Source: an uncultured Lachnospiraceae bacterium
GTDB lineage: Bacteria; Bacillota; Clostridia; Lachnospirales; Lachnospiraceae
Assembly: GCA_947174185.1 (NCBI GenBank)
Contig: CAMWHY010000016.1
Coordinates: forward strand, 1 to 34,473
Direction of reading: 5' to 3'
DNA length: 34,473 nt
The stretch's first letter is position 1, and every line of letters begins with the position of its first letter. Below the pieces are notes generated by a model that was given only the letters and a program-made list of their open reading frames with translations, did no database searches and was not told where the DNA came from. Below are positions 8,033 to 16,300 of the stretch, piece by piece. The position numbers and the translations under genes are program-made.

Positions 8033-9493
8033 TCAGCCTCTCTTCTTCCCAATAAACATCTCCCTCCACACTGCCGGATGGAACAGAATCAACAATGGGA
8101 ACAGCTCCAATCGTCCGGCAAGCATGTCAAACATCAGAACCCATTTGGAAAATACCGAGAAAAACCCAAAGTTCTGCGTTGGTCCTACCATTTCCAGACC
8201 GGGACCGATATTGTTGAGCGTTGCGATGACCGCTGTAAAATTCGTAATCAGATCCCTGCCTTCCAAAGAAACCAAAAATACAGACAGTGAGAATAAGATC
8301 ATAAAGGAAATAAAATACACATTGATCGCCCTTACCACCTCGTGCTCTACCGGCTTTCCTTCTATTCTGATCTTCTTGATAATCTTGGGATGGATATAGG
8401 AATTTAATTCCTTGATTACTGTTTTAAACAAAACCACAAATCTCGATACCTTAATACCGCCGCCGGTACTGCCTGCACAGGCACCGACAAACATAAGAAG
8501 AACCAGCACCGTTTTACAGGTCTGCGACCACTGTTCAAAATCCGCTGTGGAAAATCCTGTCGTCGTAATGATGGAACCCACCTGAAATGCCGCATGCCTC
8601 AGCGAATCAGCGACATTGCCCGTCATTCTCAAAAGACTTGTAAAGATAATTCCGATTGCCACAAAGATAATCAGAAAATAATATCTAACCTCCTCCATGC
8701 AGAACGCCTTTTTGATCTTGCCAAATACAATCAGATAAAATGCATTGAAATTGACCCCGAACAGGATCATAAATATCGTCACTACCCATTGAATATACGG
8801 GGAATAACTTGTCATACTGTCATTTTTAATACCAAATCCGCCCGTTCCCGCAGTGCCAAATCCGGTGGCAATTGCGTCAAACAGAGGCATTTTCCCTATC
8901 AGAAGCAGGACGATCTCTGCAATGGTCATTCCGAAATAAATGAAATATAAGATCTGTGCGGTATGACGCATCTTCGGTACAAGTTTGCCTACGGATGGAC
9001 CCGGGCTCTCTGCCCGCATCAGGTTGATATTGGAACCGCCGCTCATCGGTATAACCGCAAGCAGGAATACGAGAACCCCCATACCGCCGACCCAATGAGT
9101 AAAACTGCGCCAGAACAGGGAAGTATAGGACAACGCCTCCACATCACCCAGAATGGTTGCCCCCGTGGTCGTAAAACCGGAAATCGTCTCAAACAATGCA
9201 TCCGTAAAACTAGGGATTTCTCTGGTCAGCCAGAAGGGCAGACATCCGCAAAGACTCATCAGAATCCAGCTAAGTGCAGTGGTAACGCATCCTTCTTTCA
9301 AATAGAATACCGTGTCATATGGTTTTTTCCACGTGGTGATAATTCCGACCAGCATAACTCCCCCGGCCACCATCAGATAACAAAGACCTTCTTTTTCCTG
9401 ATAGATCAGCGCCACCAGACACGGAAGAAGCATAAGCACCGCTTCTATTTTCAGAACATATCCAAGTATATAACGAATAATCGACCCATTCAT
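8033..9493 (-). CDS. trkH: TrkH family potassium uptake channel subunit
   Basis: TrkH/KtrB proteins form the membrane pore that takes up K+ (or Na+-coupled K+) under control of a cytoplasmic TrkA/KtrA ring. The protein has multiple hydrophobic segments and repeated selectivity-filter-like loops, including TISGFTTTGATI, ATGFGTAGTGGFG, ITTTGFSTADF and GACAGSTGGGIK. The start at 9493 gives the family-typical N-terminus (MNGSIIRYILGYVLKIEAV) with AAAGGAAA about 12 bases upstream. A GTG at 9553, with AAGGA 6 bases before it, is a serious alternative that would add 20 residues. It lies directly after trkA. Confidence 0.93.
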   Translation of the reverse strand: MNGSIIRYILGYVLKIEAVLMLLPCLVALIYQEKEGLCYLMVAGGVMLVGIITTWKKPYDTVFYLKEGCVTTALSWILMSLCGCLPFWLTREIPSFTDALFETISGFTTTGATILGDVEALSYTSLFWRSFTHWVGGMGVLVFLLAVIPMSGGSNINLMRAESPGPSVGKLVPKMRHTAQILYFIYFGMTIAEIVLLLIGKMPLFDAIATGFGTAGTGGFGIKNDSMTSYSPYIQWVVTIFMILFGVNFNAFYLIVFGKIKKAFCMEEVRYYFLIIFVAIGIIFTSLLRMTGNVADSLRHAAFQVGSIITTTGFSTADFEQWSQTCKTVLVLLMFVGACAGSTGGGIKVSRFVVLFKTVIKELNSYIHPKIIKKIRIEGKPVEHEVVRAINVYFISFMILFSLSVFLVSLEGRDLITNFTAVIATLNNIGPGLEMVGPTQNFGFFSVFSKWVLMFDMLAGRLELFPLLILFHPAVWREMFIGKKRG

Positions 9494-9569
9494 GAGAATG
9501 AAATTTCCTTTCTTCTGCCTTAGGGGAAACGTTAATAAAAACATTTCCCGCACAGGGCTTCCTTAGATC

Positions 9570-10946
9570 TTATTTCAAGATATCCCTGATACCGTTAAAT
9601 CCGGTATGCGTCGTCACGATCATCACCGTATCGCCCACTTTGATGCAGTCGTTACCACCGGGAATAATGATCGTGCCATTACGATTGATAAAAGAGATCA
9701 GGAGATTCTTTTTCAATGACAGCTCCATCAGCGGAATATCAGTCACCTCTGATTTCTTCTCTACCAGAAATTCGATTGCTTCCACACGGTGATCAAACAT
9801 ATGGTATAATGTTTCAATATTACTGTTTTTGGAATCTTTTTTTGCACGGACATAGGCGATGATTGCCTCCGAAGTGATATATCTGGGATAAATGACGCTG
9901 CCCAGATCCAGCTGTCCGATCACATCCCGGAATTGAATCCGGTTAAGCTTTGTAATGACCTTTGCATCAGACACCTGCCTTGCATACAGGGTCAGCATGA
10001 TATTTTCTTCATCGATACCGGTCAACGGCACAAAAGACTGGGTTTCTTCAATCCCTTCTTCTTTTAACAGTTCTTCATCCGTCCCGTCGCCATTAATAAT
10101 AATTGCCTTTGGCAAAAGGGCGCTGAGCTCCTCGCAGCGTTCTCTGTCGCTTTCTATGATCTTCACGGAAATCCCCATATGTAATAACTGCACTGCCAGA
10201 TAATACGCCGCCTTACCACCACCGATGATCATCGTATCCCTCACCCGTTTTGTCCGGAATCCGATATCCTCTAAAAACGATTTTACAAGCTTTCTGGACG
10301 CCACCACAGAAATAACGTCATCTTTATGTAGTTTGGTGTTACCGGAAGGGATGTAAACCGCTCCGTCGCGTTCCACTGCACAGATCAGCACCTTTGTAGA
10401 AATGCTTCTGCCAAGGGACATGATCTCTATGCCATCCAGCACATTTCCTTCCGGGATCTTAAATTTGATCAGCTCCGCCTGTCCATGTGCAAAAGAATTG
10501 ACCTCCAGCGTCGTGGGAAGATATAGGATACGCGCCATTTCCTTGGCGGCCTCCAACTCCGGGTTGATAATCATGGCAAGTCCCAGCTTCTCCCGCAGAT
10601 AATTCACTTCCTTACTATAATCCGGCGTCCGCACTCTTGCAATTGCCGCACAGTTACCGACGCGCTTCGCCACCGTACAGCACAGCAGATTTAGCTCATC
10701 CGAATCCGTCACAGCTATGATCAGATCCGTCTCCTCAATGCCTGCCTCCATCTGCGTACTATAGCTTGCGCCATTGCCTACGATTCCCATGATATCATAA
10801 AGATTGGTCAACTCCTGGATCTTCTGCGCATTTTTATCTATGATCGTAATGTCATGTCCTTCCTTACTCAGCTGCTCGATCAGTGTGGAACCGACCTTCC
10901 CGCATCCCACAATGATGATGCTCAGTCCCTGTACATCCTTTGCCAT
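9570..10946 (-). CDS. trkA: Trk system potassium transporter TrkA
   Basis: This cytosolic regulatory subunit gates TrkH in response to nucleotides. At 458 residues it has the duplicated RCK architecture: a first Rossmann N-domain (IIIVGCGKVGST near the start), a first RCK_C domain (about 140-220), a second Rossmann domain (MIIGGGKAAYYLA) and a second RCK_C domain ending VMIVTTHTGFNGI. The start at 10946 is the family-typical MAKDVQG. It is the first gene of trkA-trkH-hydrolase-guaA, behind the promoter at 11027-11054. Its leader carries a 19-base motif shared with the DUF6320 gene. Confidence 0.94.
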   Translation of the reverse strand: MAKDVQGLSIIIVGCGKVGSTLIEQLSKEGHDITIIDKNAQKIQELTNLYDIMGIVGNGASYSTQMEAGIEETDLIIAVTDSDELNLLCCTVAKRVGNCAAIARVRTPDYSKEVNYLREKLGLAMIINPELEAAKEMARILYLPTTLEVNSFAHGQAELIKFKIPEGNVLDGIEIMSLGRSISTKVLICAVERDGAVYIPSGNTKLHKDDVISVVASRKLVKSFLEDIGFRTKRVRDTMIIGGGKAAYYLAVQLLHMGISVKIIESDRERCEELSALLPKAIIINGDGTDEELLKEEGIEETQSFVPLTGIDEENIMLTLYARQVSDAKVITKLNRIQFRDVIGQLDLGSVIYPRYITSEAIIAYVRAKKDSKNSNIETLYHMFDHRVEAIEFLVEKKSEVTDIPLMELSLKKNLLISFINRNGTIIIPGGNDCIKVGDTVMIVTTHTGFNGIRDILK

Positions 10947-10956
10947 AGTTCTTCTA

Positions 10957-10975
10957 CCTTTCCATAACCTGCGAA
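10957..10975 (-). promoter_or_regulatory. Leader motif shared with the DUF6320 gene
   Basis: TTCGCAGGTTATGGAAAGG lies 10 bases before the trkA start. The same motif with one change (G for A) lies 13 bases before the DUF6320 gene at 29410-29428, in the same orientation. It may contain the ribosome binding site or be an RNA element. Confidence 0.35.
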
Positions 10976-11026
10976 TTCTCGACAACGAAAAGCGTAAGTT
11001 TTTTCAATCTAATCCCGCTGATATAA

Positions 11027-11054
11027 ATTATATACGGATGAAAAATAAATGCAA
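11027..11054 (-). promoter_or_regulatory. Sigma-A-type promoter of trkA
   Basis: TTGCAT (11054-11049) and TATAAT (11032-11027) are separated by 16 bases on the minus strand, about 80 bases upstream of the trkA start. Confidence 0.6.
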
Positions 11055-11171
11055 GACACTAAATCACTATATTTTGTATAATAAATAGGTTTCTCATACA
11101 ATTTATATGTATATTTTTACTATTATGACCGAAAACGGCACAGAAACCGCTTCTTCCGTCCCACCAAATAT

Positions 11172-11198
11172 AAAAAAGCCATCAAATCAATGATGGCC
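11172..11198 (-). terminator. Intrinsic terminator after the spoIIID-mreB-like pair
   Basis: A perfect 7-base-pair stem (GCCATCA/TGATGGC) with a 6-base loop is followed on the minus strand by TTTTTTA. It lies 20 bases past the stop of the MreB-like gene. Confidence 0.85.
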
Positions 11199-11217
11199 AG
11201 CCTTTCCTATGTTCCCC

Positions 11218-11790
11218 CTAATCCCCCTTCAAACCTTGTAACAGCTCCCACACTCTTTCCTGTGGAATTTGCTCCTGTCCGGCATATTCCAGAATCTCTC
11301 TCATTCTTTCCTTGATATAAAGTTCCGGCTCATCTTTGGTGATGCCAATAGTAATTTTGAATTTTCCATATTCTTTTGGCAATTTCTCAGAATATTCCCT
11401 AAGAAATTCTTCCATCGGAAGCTCCGTAACAAAAAGTTCTTTCACCCGAAGAAACAACACGTCTTCAAACACTTTCTGTTCTACCGGCGTAATTCCTTTG
11501 GGTACGCACAAGGCAACAGCCGGTTTTTTCAAAATCGGCTGTTTACCAATCGCCTTGATCAGCAGATAAGAAAATAATTTTTCAGCGACAGTAAAATCAG
11601 CAACGATTCCCTGGCGCAGCGGGGATGTTACCACAATGTCTTCCATATTCTTTCCTGCAATATCGTACGCTGCCGTTCCAAAAGCAATAATTTTATTGTC
11701 ACTTTTTTGATATGCCACGACAGATTTTTCTTTTACTACGATCCCTTTTCCCTGTATATGGATCATGATATCTGCAGGTTCGTATATCAT
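11218..11790 (-). CDS. Short MreB/Mbl-like protein lacking ATP-binding motifs
   Basis: The protein aligns by eye with the N-terminal half of the actin-like MreB/Mbl family: IHIQGKGIVVKEKSVVA matches the strand pair near the N-terminus, SPLRQGIVADFTVAEK matches the family's RPLxDGVIADFxVTE, and AVALCVPKGITPVEQK matches its CxPxxITxVEx segment. It is only 190 residues long against about 335 for Mbl. The N-terminal phosphate loop (DLGTAN) is replaced by EPADIM, and the second phosphate loop (DIGGGTTD) and the C-terminal nucleotide-binding half are absent. The frame is open, AGGAAG precedes the ATG at 11790, and a clean terminator follows. It sits directly after spoIIID, the place mbl occupies in Bacillus subtilis. 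It is probably a degenerate but retained sporulation-stage relative; its role is unknown. Confidence 0.75.
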   Translation of the reverse strand: MIYEPADIMIHIQGKGIVVKEKSVVAYQKSDNKIIAFGTAAYDIAGKNMEDIVVTSPLRQGIVADFTVAEKLFSYLLIKAIGKQPILKKPAVALCVPKGITPVEQKVFEDVLFLRVKELFVTELPMEEFLREYSEKLPKEYGKFKITIGITKDEPELYIKERMREILEYAGQEQIPQERVWELLQGLKGD

Positions 11791-11806
11791 AAGATCTTCC
11801 TTTCCG

Positions 11807-12058
11807 CTAATGCATATGAAGATATTTCTCTTTCGTAGCCATTCCGCCACGGATATGCCGTTCTGATTTGTTGATATCCAGCACCTTTCTTACCTCTTTG
11901 GCAAGAGCAGGGTTGATCTGGATGAGGCGTTCAGCAACATCCTTATGTATCGTTGATTTGCTAATCCCAAACTTCTTCGCCGCCTCCCGCACGGTTACAT
12001 TATGCTCAATAATATACTGAGCCACTAACGTGGCGCGCTCTTCAATATACTCCTTCAC
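11807..12058 (-). CDS. spoIIID: Sporulation transcription factor SpoIIID
   Basis: SpoIIID is a small DNA-binding regulator that switches mother-cell gene expression from sigma-E to sigma-K genes during endospore formation. The 83-residue protein has the helix-turn-helix TVREAAKKFGISKSTIHKDV at about 21-40, near-identical in style to known SpoIIID proteins, and a basic C-terminal tail. A sigma-E-like promoter lies 28 bases upstream, consistent with the known regulation of the gene. The MreB-like gene follows 16 bases downstream and is probably co-transcribed. Confidence 0.96.
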   Translation of the reverse strand: MKEYIEERATLVAQYIIEHNVTVREAAKKFGISKSTIHKDVAERLIQINPALAKEVRKVLDINKSERHIRGGMATKEKYLHMH

Positions 12059-12085
12059 GAATATCCCTCAAAAATGCTTTTTTAC

Positions 12086-12114
12086 ATTCTATGAGAGATT
12101 CGGATGGGTTATGC
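12086..12114 (-). promoter_or_regulatory. Probable sigma-E promoter of spoIIID
   Basis: On the minus strand GCATAAC (12114-12108) is followed after 14 bases by CATAGAAT (12093-12086). This fits the sigma-E pattern (an ATA-containing -35 element and CATACAnT at -10) with one change at -10. Confidence 0.6.
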
Positions 12115-12147
12115 TATCCGATCAAGATTCTGGCTCATCAAAAATAA

Positions 12148-14910
12148 TTATCTCCCCCAGTTCTCTTCCTCAAAGATATTATCCCTGACCGTATAATGGG
12201 CATTAAAGATAAACTCATACAATTCCTTATCCAGACCGCTTGTCCCCCTCTCTCCGTCAAAGAGATCAAATGTCTGACCTTCCTCCGCGAGAGTGAACGG
12301 ATTGCCCGTAAACGGGTTTACCTGGGGAGAATCCAGTCCCTCCGTTGCCAGATAGGGCATATCCGCATTTGTTCTAAACATCATATCGGTCTGCACTTCT
12401 CCCGTGCTGTTGAAATCCTTGATCAGAAACATGGGATTGAAGTTGGATGGCGCCAGAGGATCCTCAAATCCCCAGAATGGCGCTGTGGGAATCTTTGAAC
12501 CATGATCCGCTATGATGATGATCCGGGTATTATCATATACTCCCATCTCCTTCAATGCGTCCAGATACTTAGCGATCAAGAGGATCGTACAGGCATTGAC
12601 ATGATAGGACTGCTGATTTTTCTCCGGATCTACAATGGACGCGTCCTCCGGATAGCTGCCGATGCCGGCATATGGATGCTCCTCTGTGGGCATGCCGCTG
12701 CGATAATCCGGCGCCAGCAGTAACTGGTATTCATGCGCCGTATCCAATTCTATAAAAGTATAAGTATCCCGGTCATTCTCCGCATCCGTGATCTGCGGCA
12801 GATAGGTGGCATAGGCATAATCCCTGATAAAATATTCCTGCTGGGTATAAGCATAATTATCCGTACTGTAATACCGTCCGCTTCCTGCAAGGACATTGCG
12901 CAGCGGCGGATACACCATCTGCATGATGGCATAAAGCCTGCAGTTCTTGATACTGATCTTTCCATAATCAACAGCAGAATACTCTTCTCTATACTCCTGT
13001 TCATAACGTTCTACATAATTATTGATCAGGGAACATACCTCAATATCCGGATAGGCTTCAAACGGCGTATAATCTCCGTCCCATGCATAATTGACAAGCG
13101 GCGGATCTACGACTTTTACGTCATATCCGAGCTGGTCAAACCAGACCGGCAGAACCAGTGTGGCTTCATTATGAATATCCACAAGTTTTTCCTCTCTCTG
13201 ATTCATAAGTGACGGGGTATATTCATAACCGCCCATCATCGCCGGCGCTCCGAGCTGCGTATCCGTAGCAAAGCTGATACAGTTAGGATAATAGGTAAAT
13301 CCCTCATAAGTCTCTTTCAGTTCCGGGAACTGCTCCAGCAGATAAGGAAAATATGCGGATGCAAATCTGTCGCAAAACAGAACCAGTACATTATTGCCGG
13401 TCTTTGTCAGAGAAAATTCCGTCTGGATCTCCTGATCAATATCATCTGTCTGCCGCTCCTCCAGAAGCGCCGCATAGACGTCATAGCTCTCTTTGACTTC
13501 CATCATATTTTTCCCGGAAAGAATGCCTTCCGTCAGAGCAAGAATAAGCACAAGCATTGTTAATATTTGCAGTTTATGATACTTAAAGGCAATAATACAG
13601 ATAATGCACGCCAATGCAAGCGGAAGCAGCGCACTCCACACATGAGCATTGGAAGAACTGACAAACAACTGCCTGTCCTCCGGTTCAAATGCCGTCGTAA
13701 TATTCCCAAACTGGCTTTTAAACAGATAGATATTAAATACCGCGCAAACTGCCGCGCCGAAAAATACCGCAGGAAAAATCCTTTGAACCTGTTTCTCAAA
13801 CATCTTATAGATGCACAGCGGCCAGAATACAAACAACCCAAAGTAAAATGTAAGGTTCATAAAGATATACGTCAGCGGGCTGTCAACGGAACCCAGAAAA
13901 GCAAATTCCGTCGGGGAAGTCGCAATCACGGAAGATGGCAGCAATGCTCCCGCCATCAGCCATAAGGCAATACACGAGATCACCGTCAGGGCAAATGTTC
14001 CCTTTTTTGACCCTTCTGCCCTTTTCAGCTCCCATTGCTTCTTTTGATTCCTGATTTTAAGATAGAAAAGCCGGTACAATGGAATTGCGATCCACAGAAC
14101 CGTAAGTGCATCCAAAACACGCTTCTTCACATCATTAAGCCTCTCCGGATGGATACGAAAGAAGATATTCATGGAAACAAACATTACCGCAACCGCAGCA
14201 TAAACCGCATATAGGAAATACACCGGACGCTTCATCTTCATCACAATATTTTTGACCAGGGAAAACAGGTTGTTAAGAATCCAGTAAAAAACAAGTCCGC
14301 TGGGCGACTGATATAGTATCAGCAGAAAGATGAGAGCCAGCAGATAGGACTGCGCCTTTTCCCGAATGGGCGCGCCCTTCGTATAGACCGCAGTCGATAT
14401 GATATTGATTGCCGTCATAAGGATCGGCAGGATGTTTAATCCCCAAAGAAGCTGATCCGGCTGTGAAAGATCATGAAAGATCCACTCGCTCCTTCCGTTT
14501 AAAAGGACACAGTTGCTCAAAAAATGATATGCCGCAATAAAAAACGGGATCTCTATCAGAATGGATAAAGACGACCTCAATGCATACAGGGGATGATAAT
14601 TATTTCTCCTGTAATATTCCGTAAGTATCATAAACTGTTCATCGCCCTGAAATGCTTTCTTGATCCTCTTGATGCGGTCACCCATCCGCTCCTGCTGTTT
14701 CCGTTCCGCAAGCTGAAGCTCGTCCGCCTTCAGATACAGTGGCAGCGCCAGAATGTTCACCGCAAGGCTGATCCCTATAATTGCGCCCATGACGCCGAAG
14801 CTGTTGTGAAAGTTATAAAAAAGAAAACAAAACACCAGCTCGATCACATATTCTATTGGCGCTATGATAATGTCATAAAATGCAGATAATAAATTCATGC
14901 CAGTTCCCAT
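12148..14910 (-). CDS. YidC/Oxa1-like membrane domain fused to a sulfatase/phosphotransferase-fold domain (copy 1)
   Basis: This 920-residue protein starts with a YidC/Oxa1-like region (about 8-225), including LALPLYLKA at 54-62, PLYALRSSLSILIEIPFFIAAYHFL and QSPSGLVFYWILNNLFSLVKN (201-221). Asn52 stands where YidC insertases carry the conserved groove Arg. About five to seven further hydrophobic segments follow to residue 470. The C-terminal ~420 residues have an alkaline-phosphatase/sulfatase-type fold: Asp514 in VLFCDR, a Thr at 549 or 551 in SFATDTQLGAPAMMGG as probable nucleophile, and Asp802-His803-Gly804 in IIADHG as metal ligands. This resembles lipoteichoic acid synthase logic with a different membrane domain. 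It is the last gene of the surface-polymer operon. Phosphotransferase activity on a polymer is inference. The start could also be the ATG at 14898. Confidence 0.85.
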   Translation of the reverse strand: MGTGMNLLSAFYDIIIAPIEYVIELVFCFLFYNFHNSFGVMGAIIGISLAVNILALPLYLKADELQLAERKQQERMGDRIKRIKKAFQGDEQFMILTEYYRRNNYHPLYALRSSLSILIEIPFFIAAYHFLSNCVLLNGRSEWIFHDLSQPDQLLWGLNILPILMTAINIISTAVYTKGAPIREKAQSYLLALIFLLILYQSPSGLVFYWILNNLFSLVKNIVMKMKRPVYFLYAVYAAVAVMFVSMNIFFRIHPERLNDVKKRVLDALTVLWIAIPLYRLFYLKIRNQKKQWELKRAEGSKKGTFALTVISCIALWLMAGALLPSSVIATSPTEFAFLGSVDSPLTYIFMNLTFYFGLFVFWPLCIYKMFEKQVQRIFPAVFFGAAVCAVFNIYLFKSQFGNITTAFEPEDRQLFVSSSNAHVWSALLPLALACIICIIAFKYHKLQILTMLVLILALTEGILSGKNMMEVKESYDVYAALLEERQTDDIDQEIQTEFSLTKTGNNVLVLFCDRFASAYFPYLLEQFPELKETYEGFTYYPNCISFATDTQLGAPAMMGGYEYTPSLMNQREEKLVDIHNEATLVLPVWFDQLGYDVKVVDPPLVNYAWDGDYTPFEAYPDIEVCSLINNYVERYEQEYREEYSAVDYGKISIKNCRLYAIMQMVYPPLRNVLAGSGRYYSTDNYAYTQQEYFIRDYAYATYLPQITDAENDRDTYTFIELDTAHEYQLLLAPDYRSGMPTEEHPYAGIGSYPEDASIVDPEKNQQSYHVNACTILLIAKYLDALKEMGVYDNTRIIIIADHGSKIPTAPFWGFEDPLAPSNFNPMFLIKDFNSTGEVQTDMMFRTNADMPYLATEGLDSPQVNPFTGNPFTLAEEGQTFDLFDGERGTSGLDKELYEFIFNAHYTVRDNIFEEENWGR

Positions 14911-14947
14911 GTTCCCACTTTGCTAAATCTCAAATCCATAATAACAA

Positions 14948-16243
14948 TTAATTTTCTGTTTTTGGTATTTTTACCTTTTTTTCTATACGATATCCATCTT
15001 CGCTGCTTTGTGCCCCTACAGTGATCTTTTTCTGTTTTTTGATCAGATATTCCACTGTAGCCTCCAGAGCGCCGCCCCTGTTTTTCCAGCAGTCCTCTTT
15101 CACCTTCTCAATGCCGCTTGCGATCTTCTGATCCTGTAATGCATCTAACAGAATATTCTTAATATCCGCAAATTCCTTTTCTTCCAGTTTTCTTCCAATC
15201 TCCGGCAGTACCTTTGTGTCCCAGGGTTCTTCATCAAACCAGTCCGCATCATATACTGACTTATCAAAATCGATATCCGCATAAAATACCGGTCTTCCAA
15301 ACAGGAAAGTATAATCATATATAACGCCTGAAAAATCAGAGATCATAAGATCTGCTCGGTTCAGCACTGCCAGATTATCCACATCCCGGTTCCACTCCAG
15401 CTGGTCTGACGGAGGAAATTCCTTTTGTAACTCTTCCAGCATATCCACTTCCGAAACATAGCTTTGCGGATGCGGGCGCACAATGATGTTAAATCCAGTC
15501 TCCACCAACGGTTTCAACAACTTGCTGCCATATCTCTTCAGAAGAGTATTTTCTCCCCAGGAAGCAGCTACCAGAATCGTCGGGTGATTGATATCGCATT
15601 TATGTTCTTCCAAATCAGCCAGATGCTTTGCAGCTTCATCCATATATACCGACCCGGTCATGACCAGCTCTTTCTCTTGGATCTTCCAGTAATCCTCCAC
15701 CTTCCTGATAAACCTTTTCTGATTCTCCCCATTGATCAGAACCGCATCATAATGATCCAGCCCGAACATGCGGTAGGTGGAAAAGTCGCTTACTGCATGG
15801 GGTATATGGACATAGCATCCCACATCCCGGCTCCTTTTCCATTGCAGCACATCCAGTCCCGGCGTCGTAGAAAGACATACGTCTGCCTGCAAAAGATTCA
15901 TTCTGGCAATCCCCCTATTGCCTTCTCCAATAAATTCACAAGCCACATACTGATATTCTTTGTCCAGAAGCGGATCATCCTGACTCTGCGTATAATAGAT
16001 CAGTGGCAGCTTCTGCTCCTCAAATGCATCGCAGATCGGGGCAAATATATTATAATAACGCTTGGAATCGCTATAAATCACAAATGGTTTTTTTCTTTTC
16101 TCCGTGTCCCTGCTGCTGCCGCCGGTAAATATAAACCGAAGTTTTACCATCAGCGCTCTTCCTGCAAAGACAAGCGCCGTCACAAGACCTATCACCATGG
16201 AAAACAGCATACTTCCCGTTCCGGGATCAATATATAAAAGCAT
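14948..16243 (-). CDS. CDP-glycerol glycerophosphotransferase family protein
   Basis: Family members (TagB/TagF type) transfer glycerol-phosphate from CDP-glycerol during teichoic acid synthesis at the inner face of the membrane. The 431-residue protein begins with a membrane segment containing YIDPGTGSMLFS, then a GT-B-like domain with VHIPHAVSDFSTYRMFGLDHYDAVLINGE split into recognisable pieces: HIPHAVSDFSTY and FGLDHYDAVLINGE, then RPHPQSY, and ADLMISDFSGVIYDYTFL near the C-terminus, a hallmark of this family. The start at 16243 follows GGAGG by 6 bases; a TTG two codons upstream is less likely. It lies between the two YidC-sulfatase fusion genes, 57 and 37 bases away. The donor may be CDP-glycerol or another CDP-polyol. 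Confidence 0.88.
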   Translation of the reverse strand: MLLYIDPGTGSMLFSMVIGLVTALVFAGRALMVKLRFIFTGGSSRDTEKRKKPFVIYSDSKRYYNIFAPICDAFEEQKLPLIYYTQSQDDPLLDKEYQYVACEFIGEGNRGIARMNLLQADVCLSTTPGLDVLQWKRSRDVGCYVHIPHAVSDFSTYRMFGLDHYDAVLINGENQKRFIRKVEDYWKIQEKELVMTGSVYMDEAAKHLADLEEHKCDINHPTILVAASWGENTLLKRYGSKLLKPLVETGFNIIVRPHPQSYVSEVDMLEELQKEFPPSDQLEWNRDVDNLAVLNRADLMISDFSGVIYDYTFLFGRPVFYADIDFDKSVYDADWFDEEPWDTKVLPEIGRKLEEKEFADIKNILLDALQDQKIASGIEKVKEDCWKNRGGALEATVEYLIKKQKKITVGAQSSEDGYRIEKKVKIPKTEN

Positions 16244-16300
16244 CTTCAACCTCCATTTAAATTAGTTTTTCTTTCTGACCAGCCTGCCGCCGTATCATCC

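Noticed and set aside
15464..16237. A 257-codon plus-strand frame opposite the glycerophosphotransferase gene
   Set aside because: It is fully antisense to a well-supported gene and its composition is that of a reverse-frame shadow.
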